Below are positions 51,862 to 61,112 of a stretch of 64,000 nucleotides of DNA, piece by piece. Location of the stretch: the NCBI GenBank assembly GCA_963755435.1, contig CAVWJX010000005.1, forward strand, positions 930,001 through 994,000, read 5' to 3'. The notes below the pieces were generated by a model. That model made no database searches. It had not been told where the DNA came from and was given only the letters and a program-made list of their open reading frames with translations. The translations under genes were made by a program, and so were the position numbers. Position 1 is the first letter of the stretch. Every line of letters starts with the position of its first letter. Source of the stretch: AP-15 sp963755435 (GTDB taxonomy: Bacteria > Pseudomonadota > Alphaproteobacteria > ATCC43930 > CGMCC-115725).

Positions 51862-53810
51862 CCGACGCAGCGATTTCCCGCGCGCCGACCACGCTGCCGC
51901 GGCTGCTGGCCCGCAACGCTGCGACGATGGCCGGGCGACCGGCGATCCGCGAAAAGACCCGCGGCATCTGGCAGACCTTCAGCTGGGCCGAATATGAACG
52001 CCAGGTGGGCGAATTCGCACTCGGCCTCGCCGCCCACGGCTTTGGCCGCGGCGACAAGCTGGCGGTGATCGGCGACAACCGCCCGCGGCTTTACTGGGCG
52101 CAGCTCGCGGCACAGTGCCTCGGCGGCGTTGCGGTGCCGATGTACCAGGACGCGATCGCCTCCGAGATGGTCTACGTGCTGAACCATGCCGAGATCCGCG
52201 TCGTCGTCGCCGAGGACCAGGAGCAGGTCGACAAGATCCTGTCATTGCGGGCCCGGTTGCCGCACCTCGACCTCGTTGTTTACGACGACCCGCGCGGCAT
52301 GCGGCATTACCCGGCGCCTGCTCTCGAACCGTTCGAGCGGTTGCAGGCGGCGGGCCGCGAGTTCGGCGCGGCGCGGCCAGGCTATCTCGACCGCGCGATC
52401 GACCAGGGCATGCCCGCCGATGTGGCGCTCCTCACCTACACCTCGGGAACCACCGGGCACCCCAAGGGGGTGATGCTGTCGCACGCCAATCTCCTGGCCG
52501 CGGCCGAGGGCTTTGTTGCCGCCGAGGATATCCGGCCGACCGACGACATCCTGTGCTACCTGCCGATGGCCTGGATCGGCGAGTCGCTGTTTTCGCTGGT
52601 ACTGACGTTGCTCGTCGGCTTCACCTGCAATTGCCCGGAGCGCCCGGAAACAGTGCAGCGCGACCTGCGCGAGCTCGGCCCGACGGTGGCGCTGGCGCCG
52701 CCGCGGATCTGGGAGAACACGCTGGCCCAGCTGCGGGTGCGCGCGGCCGACGCGAGCCCGCTGAAGCGCCGAACTTTCGAGCTGTTCCGTAGTCTCGCCG
52801 AGCGCGCCGGAGCCGCGGCGGACGCGGGGCGGCCGCCTTCGCCGCTGCAGCGTCTCGGCCTGGCCCTCGGCGAGGTGCTGGTCTATGGGCCGGTGCGCGA
52901 CCAGCTCGGCCTCGGCCGCGCCCGCTGGGTCTATACCGGCGGCGCCCCGCTCGGTCCTGACACCTACCGCTTTTTCCGCTCGTTTAGGATCAATTTGAAG
53001 CAGGTCTGGGGTTCGACCGAGCTGGCGGGGCTCGCCTCCCTGCAGCGCGATGGCGAGGCCGATCCCGATACCGTCGGCCCGGCTATTCCCGGCACCGAGA
53101 TTCGCATCGCCGCGGATGGCGAGGTGCTAGTCCGCTCCGCCGCCGTGTTCAGCGGCTACAACAAAGACCCCGAGGGGAGTAATGCCGCGGTCGACGCCGA
53201 GGGCTGGTTCCGCACCGGCGATTGCGGCTTTCTCGATCAGCACGGCCATCTCGTCGTCGTCGATCGCGTCAGGGACGTCGGCAAGCTCGCCGATGGTGCA
53301 GCCTTTGCCCCGCAATTCGTCGAGAACAAGCTGAAATTCAGCCCCTACATCGCCGAGGCGGTGGCCTTTGGCGATGGGCGGGCGTTCGTCGCGGCGATGA
53401 TCGCGATCGACCTTGGCACTGTCGGCTACTGGGCCGAGCGGCGCGGCCTCGCGTATACCTCGTTTCAGGATCTGAGCGCCAAGCCGGAAATCCGCCGGCT
53501 GGTCGGCGAGGAGATCGCGCGCTGCAACGCCGGGCTGCCGGCTGCGGTGCAGATCCGCCGCTTTCTGCTGCTCAACAAGGAATTTGACGCCGATGACAGC
53601 GAGATCACCCGCACCCGCAAGGTGCGCCGCCGCTTCATCGTCGAAAAATATGCTGCCGCGATCGAGGCACTTTACGGTGCTGCCGAAGAGATCGAGCTGA
53701 GCACCGAGATCACGTATGAGGATGGGCGCAAGGCGGCGCTCGCCGCCAGGATCGCGATCAACGCCGTCGCCGGACCGGCCACGGCGGCTGGCGAGCTCGC
53801 TTTCGCCTGA
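51858..53810 (+). CDS. AMP-dependent long-chain acyl-CoA synthetase
   Basis: A 650-residue ANL-superfamily ligase. The adenylation motif is LLTYTSGTTGHPKGVMLSHA, with LCYLPMAWIGESLFSLVLTL, VWGSTELAGLASLQRD, and the hinge region GWFRTGDCGFLDQHGHLVVV DRVRD. The C-terminus contains SEITRTRKVRRRFIVEKYAA, with the conserved basic segment of long-chain enzymes. It activates a carboxylic acid with ATP and CoA. Placement between livG and livH suggests that the transporter imports a carboxylate that is then activated. ATG 51858 overlaps the livG stop by four bases. Confidence 0.9.
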   Translation: MTDAAISRAPTTLPRLLARNAATMAGRPAIREKTRGIWQTFSWAEYERQVGEFALGLAAHGFGRGDKLAVIGDNRPRLYWAQLAAQCLGGVAVPMYQDAIASEMVYVLNHAEIRVVVAEDQEQVDKILSLRARLPHLDLVVYDDPRGMRHYPAPALEPFERLQAAGREFGAARPGYLDRAIDQGMPADVALLTYTSGTTGHPKGVMLSHANLLAAAEGFVAAEDIRPTDDILCYLPMAWIGESLFSLVLTLLVGFTCNCPERPETVQRDLRELGPTVALAPPRIWENTLAQLRVRAADASPLKRRTFELFRSLAERAGAAADAGRPPSPLQRLGLALGEVLVYGPVRDQLGLGRARWVYTGGAPLGPDTYRFFRSFRINLKQVWGSTELAGLASLQRDGEADPDTVGPAIPGTEIRIAADGEVLVRSAAVFSGYNKDPEGSNAAVDAEGWFRTGDCGFLDQHGHLVVVDRVRDVGKLADGAAFAPQFVENKLKFSPYIAEAVAFGDGRAFVAAMIAIDLGTVGYWAERRGLAYTSFQDLSAKPEIRRLVGEEIARCNAGLPAAVQIRRFLLLNKEFDADDSEITRTRKVRRRFIVEKYAAAIEALYGAAEEIELSTEITYEDGRKAALAARIAINAVAGPATAAGELAFA

Positions 53811-53818
53811 GACTGGCG

Positions 53819-54719
53819 ATGGCCGGGATCGACTGGCAGTTCACCGTCGCCCTGGTCATGAATGGGGTCATGATCGGGCTGATGTACGCCTTGATCGCGC
53901 TCGGTTTTGTGCTGATCTACAAGGCGACCGACGCGATCAACTTCGCCCAAGGCGAGTTCGTCATGTTCGCCGCCTTTATCGCCGCTGGGGCAGGCGATCT
54001 CGGCGGACTCCCGTTTTGGCCGTCGGCCCTGCTGGCGGTCCTCGGCATGGTGGTTCTGGGTTTTGGGATCGAGCGCGTGGTGCTGCGGCCGATGATCGGC
54101 CGGCCGGTCATTTCGGTGATCATGGCGACGATCGGCCTGGCCGCGGTGCTCAGAGGCTTCGCCACCCTCGTCTTCGGCGCTGGCACCCGGGCGATTAACA
54201 TGCCGGTCGGGGACGAGCCGGTCCTACTCGGGCCGATCAGCCTGCCGCCGGTGCAACTCGTGGGCGCCGTGGTCAGCCTGGTTTTTCTCGCCGCCTTCAG
54301 CTGGTTCTTTCTGAAGAGCCGGGTCGGGGTGGCGATGCGCGCGGTCGCCGACAGCCAGCAGGTGGCGATGGCGATGGGGATCAACGTGCAGCGCTATTTC
54401 GCGCTGGCCTGGGCAATGGCGGGGGCGGTTTCGGCCTTGGGCGGCGTCGTCTGGGGGGCGATGCTCGGAGTTCGACAACCAGCTGGCGCTGGTCGGCCTC
54501 AAGGTGTTTCCGGTGGTGATCTTGGGCGGCCTCGATTCGATCGTCGGCGCGATCGTCGGCGGCCTGATTGTCGGCGTTGTCGAGAATCTGGCGGCCGGCT
54601 ATCTCGACCCCTATGTCGGCGGCGGCACCAAGGATTTCGTCCCCTATGTGCTGATGATCGCGGTCTTGATGATCCGGCCCGAAGGCATTTTCGGCCGCCG
54701 CCGGATTGAGCGGGTGTGA
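53819..54719 (+). CDS. livH: Branched-chain-type ABC transporter permease (frameshifted)
   Basis: A LivH-type permease: FTVALVMNGVMIGLMYALIA, then FVLIYKATDAINFAQGEFVM (the canonical LivH motif), LRPMIGRPVISVIMATIGLA, and AMRAVADSQQVAMAMGINVQ in the EAA-like loop. The frame is lost at about 54467-54468 (GG in CTCGGAGTTC). The correct C-terminus continues EFDNQLALVGLKVFPVVILG and ends EGIFGRRRIERV, about 299 residues in total. Removing one G restores the frame. GTGA of the next start overlaps its stop. Confidence 0.88.
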
Positions 54720-55789
54720 GCATGTTCCACCGCGAAGCCGGCGTGTTCAAGACCAGCTACGCCGCCGACATGGCGCTGTTCCCGCTGCCGATCGCCCAAT
54801 GGAGCGTGGCGGCGATCGCTGCATTCTTCATTGTCGTCGTGCCGCTGACCTTTAGCGAATACTATGTTTCACTACTCAATCTGGTGCTGATTGCGATCGT
54901 CGGCGCGCTCGGCCTCAACATCCTTGTCGGCAATACCGGGCAGGTGTCGATCGGCCAGGGCGCCTTTATGTCGGTCGGCGCCTATACCGCAGCCAATTTG
55001 ATCAGTCGGCTCGGCATGCCGTTCTGGATCGCGATCCCGGCCGGCGGGCTGATGGCCGCGTTCGTCGGCCTGATCGTCGGCATTCCGTCGCTGCGCATCA
55101 AGGGGATCTATCTGGCGATCGCCACCTTGGCGGCGCAGCTGATTATCGAATGGACGATCAATCACGTCCAATGGATCTCGGGCGGGGTTCAGGCCTCGAT
55201 CGAGATCCCGCGCCCGTCGGTTTTCGGCATCGTGCTGAAGCACGAGGTGCAGATCTACCTGTTCTTGATGTTCTTCGTGGTGCTGGCGCTGGTCGCCACC
55301 CTCAACCTGGTGCGCAGCCGCCTCGGCCGCGCCTTTGTTGCGATCCGCGACCAGGACATCGCCGCCGAGATTATCGGCATCAACATCTTCCGCTACAAGC
55401 TCTATGCGTTCGCGATCTCGTCCTTCTATGCCGGGGTCGCCGGCGTCCTTGAAAGCTATTATCTCGGCATCGCCAATTACGAGCAGTTCCAGATCGACGT
55501 ATCGATTGATTATCTGGCGATGGTGATCATCGGCGGCCTCGGCTCGGTGTTGGGATCGGTTTTAGGCGCGGTCTTCGTCACCCTGCTGCCGATCGCCACG
55601 CGCTGGTTTCTCAACTCGTTCGGCGGCCTGATCTTTTCCCATGCTGACCTGCTCAATGTCGTGCCCAATCTGCGGCTGGTGATCTTCGGCGCGCTGATCA
55701 TTTTTTTTCTGGTGGTCGAACCGGAAGGGCTGAACCGGTTATGGCGCAATATCCGCACTTACTTCCGGGTCTGGCCGTTTTCCTATTAA
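54716..55789 (+). CDS. livM: Branched-chain-type ABC transporter permease
   Basis: A 357-residue LivM-type permease with about nine hydrophobic segments. The diagnostic block is ALGLNILVGNTGQVSIGQGA, then GIPSLRIKGIYLAIATLAAQ, the coupling loop RLGRAFVAIRDQDIAAEIIG and the C-terminal LRLVIFGALIIFFLVVEPEG. The start is either GTG 54716, overlapping the livH stop, or ATG 54722. It forms the membrane channel with LivH. Confidence 0.92.
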   Translation: MSMFHREAGVFKTSYAADMALFPLPIAQWSVAAIAAFFIVVVPLTFSEYYVSLLNLVLIAIVGALGLNILVGNTGQVSIGQGAFMSVGAYTAANLISRLGMPFWIAIPAGGLMAAFVGLIVGIPSLRIKGIYLAIATLAAQLIIEWTINHVQWISGGVQASIEIPRPSVFGIVLKHEVQIYLFLMFFVVLALVATLNLVRSRLGRAFVAIRDQDIAAEIIGINIFRYKLYAFAISSFYAGVAGVLESYYLGIANYEQFQIDVSIDYLAMVIIGGLGSVLGSVLGAVFVTLLPIATRWFLNSFGGLIFSHADLLNVVPNLRLVIFGALIIFFLVVEPEGLNRLWRNIRTYFRVWPFSY

Positions 55790-55809
55790 CTGAAGCAACG
55801 GGAGGAACG

Positions 55810-57064
55810 ATGATGACGGTATTATCGAGGGGCATGGCGGGGCTCGCCGCCGGCGTCGCGGCCGGGCTGATGCTGGCCACCGCGGCGGTGGCCCAGCCCA
55901 AAGAAATCCTGATCGGCGACCAGTGCGACCGCACCGGCCCGACCCAGATCGTCGGCACCGTCTTGTGCCCGGCGATGCAAGATTATTACAAGCTGATCAA
56001 TTCGCAGGGCGGGGTTGACGGCTGGATGATCCGTGGCGACGAAATCGACAACCAGTACCAGGTGCCGCCGGCGATCGAGGCCTATGAGCGGCAAAAGCAG
56101 ATGGGCGTCGTGATGATGACGCTCTATGGCACGCCGCAAACCGTGGCGCTAAACCAGCGGCTCGAGCAGGACCATATGCCGACGACCTCGCCCGGCTTTG
56201 GCATCGCCGCGGCGGCCGACGGCACCCGCTTTCCCTATCTGTTTCCGATCGCCGCAACCTATTGGTCGCAGGGTGCGGCTGCGATCAAGTTCGCCAAGGA
56301 TAAGCTGGGCGGCAGCCTGAAGGGCAAAAAGATCGCCTATGTCTATTATGACAACCCGGCCGGCAAGGAGCCGATGCCGATCCTCGACGCCTTGCAGAAA
56401 TCCGAGGGGTACGAACTGCGCACCTTCGCGGTGCCGCCGCCGGGGGTCGAGATGGGGGCGCAGATCCTCGATATCACCCAGCGCTATCATCCGGATTTCG
56501 TGATCATGCATCTGTTCGGCCGCTCGCCCTCGGTGGCAATCAGGGGCTTCAAGGGTGCGGGCTATCCGCTGTCCAAGGTGCTCGGCCTGGTCTGGGCCTC
56601 GGCCGAGGGCGACATCAAGGCGGCCGGCGGTTGGGGTGTGGCCGAGGGCTATAACACGCTGCAATTCGCCGGGGCCGGCGACAACTATCCGGTGCGCCAA
56701 GAGATCAAGGCGATGTACAAAAAGGAGGGCAAGGAGCCGCCCGCGACCATGGACGACACGGTGATCTACAATCGCGGCCTCCTCCAGGCGGCGATCCAGG
56801 TCGAAGCGATCAAGAATGCGCTGAAGATCAGCGGCGGCCAGAAGCCGACCGGGCCCCAGGTCAAAGCAGGGCCTCGAACAGATCCACGACTTCACCTTGG
56901 GCGGGCTGGTGCCGCCGCTGCAGATCACCCCGACCGATCACGAAGGCGGCGGTTGGGTCCGTATCTTCCAGGTGCATGACGGGAAGTTCGTGGCCGAGAC
57001 CGACTGGTTCCGCGCCTACCGCGACGTCGTCGAGCACGCGGTCAAGACCGCCGAGGTCGACTAG
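55810..57064 (+). CDS. livK: Branched-chain-type ABC transporter substrate-binding protein (frameshifted)
   Basis: A periplasmic binding protein with signal peptide MMTVLSRGMAGLAAGVAAGL (cleavage near AVA-QP). ILIGDQCDRTGPTQIVGTVL opens the mature type I fold, with ALNQRLEQDHMPTTSPG and KIAYVYYDNPAGKEPMPILD. An extra A at 56863-56865 shifts the frame; corrected it reads QGLEQIHDFTLGGLVPPLQI ... DWFRAYRDVVEHAVKTAEVD and ends at 57064, about 417 residues. GGAGGAACG precedes ATG 55810. An aromatic acid or amide substrate is as likely as an amino acid, given the adjacent CoA ligase. Confidence 0.88.
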
Positions 57065-57108
57065 CCGGGCCGGCGGAGCGCAGGATCGCGGGTCGAGGAT
57101 CGCGCGCG

Positions 57109-57903
57109 GTGCTGGCGCTCAACAACATCGAAGTCGTCTATGACGGCGTGATCCTGGTGCTGAAAGGCGTCTCGATCGAGGTCGCGGAGGGGCGCATCAC
57201 CACCCTCCTCGGCGCCAACGGCGCCGGCAAGACGACGACCTTGAAGGCCATCTCCGGCCTCCTGCGCAGCGAGCGTGGCGAGGTCACCAAGGGCACGGTC
57301 GAGCTCGATGGCGTGCGGCTCGACCGCCTGGCGCCGCACGATGTCGTCAAGCGCGGCGTGAGCCAGGTGTTCGAGGGCAGGCGGGTCTTTGAAAACCTGA
57401 CGGTCGAGGAAAATCTCGTCGCCGGCGCCCACACCCGCCGCCATTTCGCCCGTGCCCGCGAGGCGATCGATGGCATCTTCGAGACGTTCCCAGCACTTCG
57501 GGAGCGGCGCCACCAGCCCTCGGGTTATCTCTCCGGCGGCGAGCAGCAGATGCTGGTGATCGGCCGCGCCCTGATGAGCGAACCCAAGGTGATCCTGCTC
57601 GACGAGCCCTCGCTCGGCCTGGCGCCGCTGCTGGTCGCCGAGATCTTCGGCATCATCCGCCGGCTGCGCGAGGAGCGCGGGCTGACCGTGCTGCTGGTCG
57701 AGCAAAACGCGGCCTTGGCGCTTGACATCGCCGACCACGGCTATGTGATGGAAAACGGCCGCATCGTGCTCGAAGGGTCGGCCGACGCGTTGCGCCAGAA
57801 CTCCGACATCAAGGAATTTTATCTCGGCCTCAACGAAGCCGGCGCCCGTAAATCCTACCGCGACCTCAAACACTACAAGCGCCGTAAGCGCTGGCTGTCC
57901 TAG
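57109..57903 (+). CDS. livF: Branched-chain-type ABC transporter ATPase
   Basis: A 264-residue LivF-type ATPase, from GTG 57109. It has ALNNIEVVYDGVILVLKGVS, Walker A GANGAGKTTTLKAISG, Q-loop GVSQVFEGRRVFENLTVEEN, signature LSGGEQQMLVIGRALMSEPK, Walker B VILLDEPSLGLAP and H-loop LLVEQNAALAL. The C-terminal KSYRDLKHYKRRKRWLS extension is basic. It completes the six-gene operon starting at 50995. Confidence 0.92.
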   Translation: MLALNNIEVVYDGVILVLKGVSIEVAEGRITTLLGANGAGKTTTLKAISGLLRSERGEVTKGTVELDGVRLDRLAPHDVVKRGVSQVFEGRRVFENLTVEENLVAGAHTRRHFARAREAIDGIFETFPALRERRHQPSGYLSGGEQQMLVIGRALMSEPKVILLDEPSLGLAPLLVAEIFGIIRRLREERGLTVLLVEQNAALALDIADHGYVMENGRIVLEGSADALRQNSDIKEFYLGLNEAGARKSYRDLKHYKRRKRWLS

Positions 57904-57986
57904 GCGCAGCCGACTGCCGGAAACGGGCTGGATCGCACGGGCCGGCCGCGCGATAACTGCGGCACCCGATTATTGGAGCGCCGCCG

Positions 57987-58994
57987 ATGAGCCAGACACT
58001 TCCCCGCGTCGCCGTGATCGGCACCGGCGGCACGATCTCCTCGCTGGGCGCATCGAGCCTCGATGTGCTCGACTACCCCGATTTCGGTCAGAAGCTTACC
58101 GCCGAGGCGCTGCTCGACCGCTTTGCCGAGACCAGGCTCGTCGCCGACCCGTTGCCGTTGACCTTCCGCCAGGTCGGCAGCACCGATATCGGGCCGAAGG
58201 ATTGGCTCGAGCTGCGGGAATTGATCCATAAGACCGCGCGTGACGATCCCGCGATCGCCGGGTTTGTGATCCCGCATGGCACCGCGACCCTGGAGGAGAC
58301 GGGGTTTTTCCTGAACTTGACTTTGCGGGTGGCGCAGCCGGTCGTGCTGGTGGGGGCGCAGCGCCCGGCGAGCGCGCTCGGCACCGATGCCGGGATGAAC
58401 CTGGTCAACGCGCTGCGCGTTGCCGGCTCGCCTGAGTCGCGCGGTAAGGGCGTGCTGGCCGTCTTGAACGACGAGATCCATGCCGCCCGCGACGTGGTCA
58501 AAACTTCGACCTACCGGGTGCAGACCTTCCGCTCGCTCGATTTCGGCGCGCTCGGCCATGTCGACGGCGACGGCGTGCATTTCTACCGCGCCCCGTTGCA
58601 CGCCCACATGCCCGATACCGCGTTTGCCGCGCTCGACCTCGCCCTGCCGTTGCCGCGGGTCGACATCATCTATTCCTACGCCGGTGCCGATGGCGCGCTG
58701 GTCGACGCCACGGTAGCCGCCGGAGCCCGTGGGCTGATCTCCGCCGGGTTCGCGCCGGGCAGCCCGACACCCGAGCAGCGCGCCGCGTTCGAGCGCGCCG
58801 CCAAGGCCGGGATCGTCGTCGTCCAATGCAGCCGCGCCTTCAGCGGCCGGGTCGCCCCGCGGCGTCGGTTGCGCGACAGCGGGATCGTCGCCGGCGAGGA
58901 TTTCAGCCCGCAAAAGGCTCGCATCCTGTTGATGCTGACGCTGTCGACGACGACCGATATTGCCGCGATCCAGCAGGCGTTTCAAACCTACTGA
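57987..58994 (+). CDS. Asparaginase-family amidohydrolase with atypical catalytic motif
   Basis: A 335-residue asparaginase/glutaminase-fold protein without a signal peptide. The first threonine motif is intact, VAVIGTGGTISSLG. The second motif, usually HGTDTLEETA, reads IPHGTATLEETGFFLNL, with Ala replacing the aspartate that holds the substrate amino group. VLNDEIHAARDVVKTSTYRV keeps the catalytic lysine, and LVGAQRPASALGTDAGMNLV is typical. The substitution suggests a substrate other than asparagine. ATG 57987 is preceded by TTGGAGCG. It is 83 bases after livF and could belong to that operon. Confidence 0.82.
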   Translation: MSQTLPRVAVIGTGGTISSLGASSLDVLDYPDFGQKLTAEALLDRFAETRLVADPLPLTFRQVGSTDIGPKDWLELRELIHKTARDDPAIAGFVIPHGTATLEETGFFLNLTLRVAQPVVLVGAQRPASALGTDAGMNLVNALRVAGSPESRGKGVLAVLNDEIHAARDVVKTSTYRVQTFRSLDFGALGHVDGDGVHFYRAPLHAHMPDTAFAALDLALPLPRVDIIYSYAGADGALVDATVAAGARGLISAGFAPGSPTPEQRAAFERAAKAGIVVVQCSRAFSGRVAPRRRLRDSGIVAGEDFSPQKARILLMLTLSTTTDIAAIQQAFQTY

Positions 58995-59009
58995 CCGGTC
59001 GGGACGCGG

Positions 59010-59465
59010 CTAGCCCTCGTGCTGCGGCACCAACCCGCCGTCGACGAGGGCGTGCAATAGCCCGCGCAATTCGGCGGCGCGCTCGGGCCCGAACCCGATC
59101 TCGAACCGGCGCTGCGCTGCCCGCCAAGCGTCGCGGGTCTCCTCGAAGCGCGCCTCGCCGGCAGGGGTCAGGCGCAACTCCTTGAGCCGCCGGTCGGCGC
59201 GCCCCGGCGTGATCGTTATCAGCCCGTCGCGTTCGAGCGGCCGGATGTTGCGGCCGAGCGTAGTGCGGTCGATGACCAGTTCGGCTGCGAGCTCGTTAAT
59301 CGTCATCGGCCCGCCGCGCCTGAGCTTTGCAAGGATGCCGTACTGGCCGGTGCGCAGCCCGTAAGCCGCCAGGTGCCGATCGTAAAGCTGCGTCACATAG
59401 CGGGCCGCCTGGCGCACCGCCAGGCAATTGCAATCCGACAGGTTCGGCTGAGCGGCGGGAGACAC
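59010..59465 (-). CDS. MarR-family transcriptional regulator
   Basis: A 151-residue winged-helix regulator from GTG 59465. The N-terminus NLSDCNCLAVRQAARYVTQL is the usual MarR dimerisation helix, with Cys10/Cys12-like residues. The wHTH is MTINELAAELVIDRTTLGRN and the wing TPGRADRRLKELRLTPAGEA. AGGG precedes the start. A 38-bp inverted repeat upstream (59514-59551) covers the promoter of the divergent secreted-protein gene, so it probably represses that gene, and perhaps itself. Confidence 0.88.
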   Translation of the reverse strand: MSPAAQPNLSDCNCLAVRQAARYVTQLYDRHLAAYGLRTGQYGILAKLRRGGPMTINELAAELVIDRTTLGRNIRPLERDGLITITPGRADRRLKELRLTPAGEARFEETRDAWRAAQRRFEIGFGPERAAELRGLLHALVDGGLVPQHEG

Positions 59466-59513
59466 GAAAGTTGCCCTAAAAATCCGCGATCACAGAAGAG
59501 TCGGGTGCATATG

Positions 59514-59551
59514 CGCACTTGTCAATTGTCGGCTTCCCAATTATAAGTGCG
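59514..59551. promoter_or_regulatory. Inverted-repeat operator over a sigma-70 promoter
   Basis: CGCACTTGTCAATTG (59514-59528) faces CAATTATAAGTGCG (59538-59551), arms sharing CGCACTT and AATTG. The same interval contains -35 TTGTCA (59519-59524) and -10 TATAAG (59542-59547) with 17-base spacing, reading toward 59616. A repressor bound here would block the promoter. The divergent MarR gene is the obvious candidate. Confidence 0.65.
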
Positions 59552-59615
59552 AGGCTCAGCTAAAACCGACTCGCGTTGATAAAGTATCCGCGATTCAGAC
59601 AACGAGGATCACGCC

Positions 59616-59948
59616 GTGAAGCATCTGCTGTACGGGATAGCGGCGATTAGTGTACTGGCGATCAGCGCTCCGGTCTGGGCGCAGCCGGCTGCGAGCACCA
59701 CCCCACCGGCCGCCTATTCGGGTCCATCGCCGCGCGGCGAGACTTCGGCCGAACGTGCCGGCCCCTCGCATCACGTGTATCACCCGCGCCACGCGGCGGC
59801 GCATCACGGCGTAGGTAGGCGACCGGGCCAAGGCGCCGCCGATGAGCTGAACCGGCAAGAGCTCTCCCGGCTCGACAGGATCAGCCCGACCTCGGTGAAT
59901 CGGATGTCAACAGGAGGGCGGGTGATATCGGGCGGCACATCGCGCTAG
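59616..59948 (+). CDS. Small secreted protein, paralogue of the 4109 product
   Basis: A 110-residue protein from GTG 59616 with signal peptide MKHLLYGIAAISVLAISAPV (cleavage at WAQ), nearly identical in form to that of the 4109 protein. The mature part is Pro/Ala/Ser-rich, with a reduced histidine segment (SHHVYHPRHAAAHHGVG) and DELNRQELSRLDRISP, the shared ELNRxELSR motif. ACGAGGA lies upstream. The promoter is inside a MarR-type operator. Function unknown; periplasmic. Confidence 0.72.
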   Translation: MKHLLYGIAAISVLAISAPVWAQPAASTTPPAAYSGPSPRGETSAERAGPSHHVYHPRHAAAHHGVGRRPGQGAADELNRQELSRLDRISPTSVNRMSTGGRVISGGTSR

Positions 59949-60159
59949 CGGGAATCGCACGCATTGAATGCGGGCTTAGCGCGCTCGGCCAGCAATCTAT
60001 GATAAGCGGCCGGCCTTGAAGAATGCGAGGAAATCATCTTGTCGACAATCACGCTAGGACGCAGCCGGCTGGGACTGTTGGGTTTTCTGCGGCCGATCTA
60101 AGGCGCCGGATGGCCTAGCGCGAGGCGGCCAAGGCCGCCGAGGAAGGTTGGCATCCCCG

Positions 60160-61032
60160 TTATGGCCGCTCGACTGGCCCGCGCTGGTCGGGGACGGTCT
60201 TGGCCTTATCCGCCCAATCCTTCGACCACGCAGTGACCGGCTTTGGCACGGCCACGCCGTCGACCCGGATCTCGTCGACGTGCTCGTTGAAGAAGCACAG
60301 CAGTCCTTTGATCTTCGGGCATTCGGCGATCGGCTCGGGATAGCTCCACACCAAATCTGGGTAGACCTCGTCGCCGATCTTGACCGAGTAGTATCGGGCA
60401 CGCCCCTTATAGGGGCAGGCGGTGGTTTTCTCGCTCGGGACCAACAGGTCCATGCGAACGTCTTCGGGCGGGATGTAATAGCGGGTCGGCAGCCGGGTTT
60501 CGAACAGGAACCGCGCCCGCCGAGTCTCGGCCACGACTTCGCCGCCGACCACGATCTGCACCAGGCGCGAGGACTGGATCGCGTCAACCCGCTTATAAGG
60601 GTCGCGCGGGTGGACGAAGATCTCCTCGTCCTCCTCGTACCAATGGTCGACCCGGTCCCAGTAAAAGGCGACGAAATCGCCGATCGCGGCGACCTCTTCG
60701 AATGGCTGCGGATAGCCCCAGACCGCGTTTTCCGCGGTCCGCTCGCCGACCCGGACGGTCCAATACGAGGCCGTCCCCTTGTACGGGCAAAAGCTGTGGT
60801 GATCGGTCGGGGTCATCAGCTCCATGCGCACATCGGCGCGCGGGAAGTAATAGACCGGCAGGTGCCGGGTCTCGAACAGCAGGTGCGCGTTGGTGCTGTC
60901 GGCGATCGTCTGGCCGTTGAACTCGACGCGCACCCGACGCGGCGAGCGCTCGAACAGGATCTTGTAGTCGGGGTTGGTCTTGAACCCGGATTCGCGCGCC
61001 ACGGGTTCGCGCGTCTGCGGTGCCGCTGCCAT
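60160..61032 (-). CDS. Tandem DUF427 protein
   Basis: A 290-residue protein made of two DUF427 domains. The first (~20-130) has RRVRVEFNGQTIADSTNAHL, HLPVYYFPRADVRMEL and CPYKGTASYWTVRVG. The second (~150-260) repeats VQIVVGGEVVAETRRARFLF, YYIPPEDVRMDLLV and CPYKGRARYYSVKIG. No signal peptide. The domain function is unknown; the repeated CPYKG and Y-Y/F-P motifs suggest an ancient internal duplication. GGAGGATCGGATC precedes ATG 61032. Confidence 0.9.
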   Translation of the reverse strand: MAAAPQTREPVARESGFKTNPDYKILFERSPRRVRVEFNGQTIADSTNAHLLFETRHLPVYYFPRADVRMELMTPTDHHSFCPYKGTASYWTVRVGERTAENAVWGYPQPFEEVAAIGDFVAFYWDRVDHWYEEDEEIFVHPRDPYKRVDAIQSSRLVQIVVGGEVVAETRRARFLFETRLPTRYYIPPEDVRMDLLVPSEKTTACPYKGRARYYSVKIGDEVYPDLVWSYPEPIAECPKIKGLLCFFNEHVDEIRVDGVAVPKPVTAWSKDWADKAKTVPDQRGPVERP

Positions 61033-61112
61033 GATCCGATCCTCCGACTGTTCCGTTTTAAAAAGTGAGCGCGCAGCCCGCAGACCGCAAGCCCCAAACC
61101 TTTGGCCCGGGA

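Noticed and set aside
52115..52792. Alternative frames inside the acyl-CoA ligase gene
   Set aside because: The 650-residue ligase is uninterrupted with all motifs in one frame, so internal frames are shadows.
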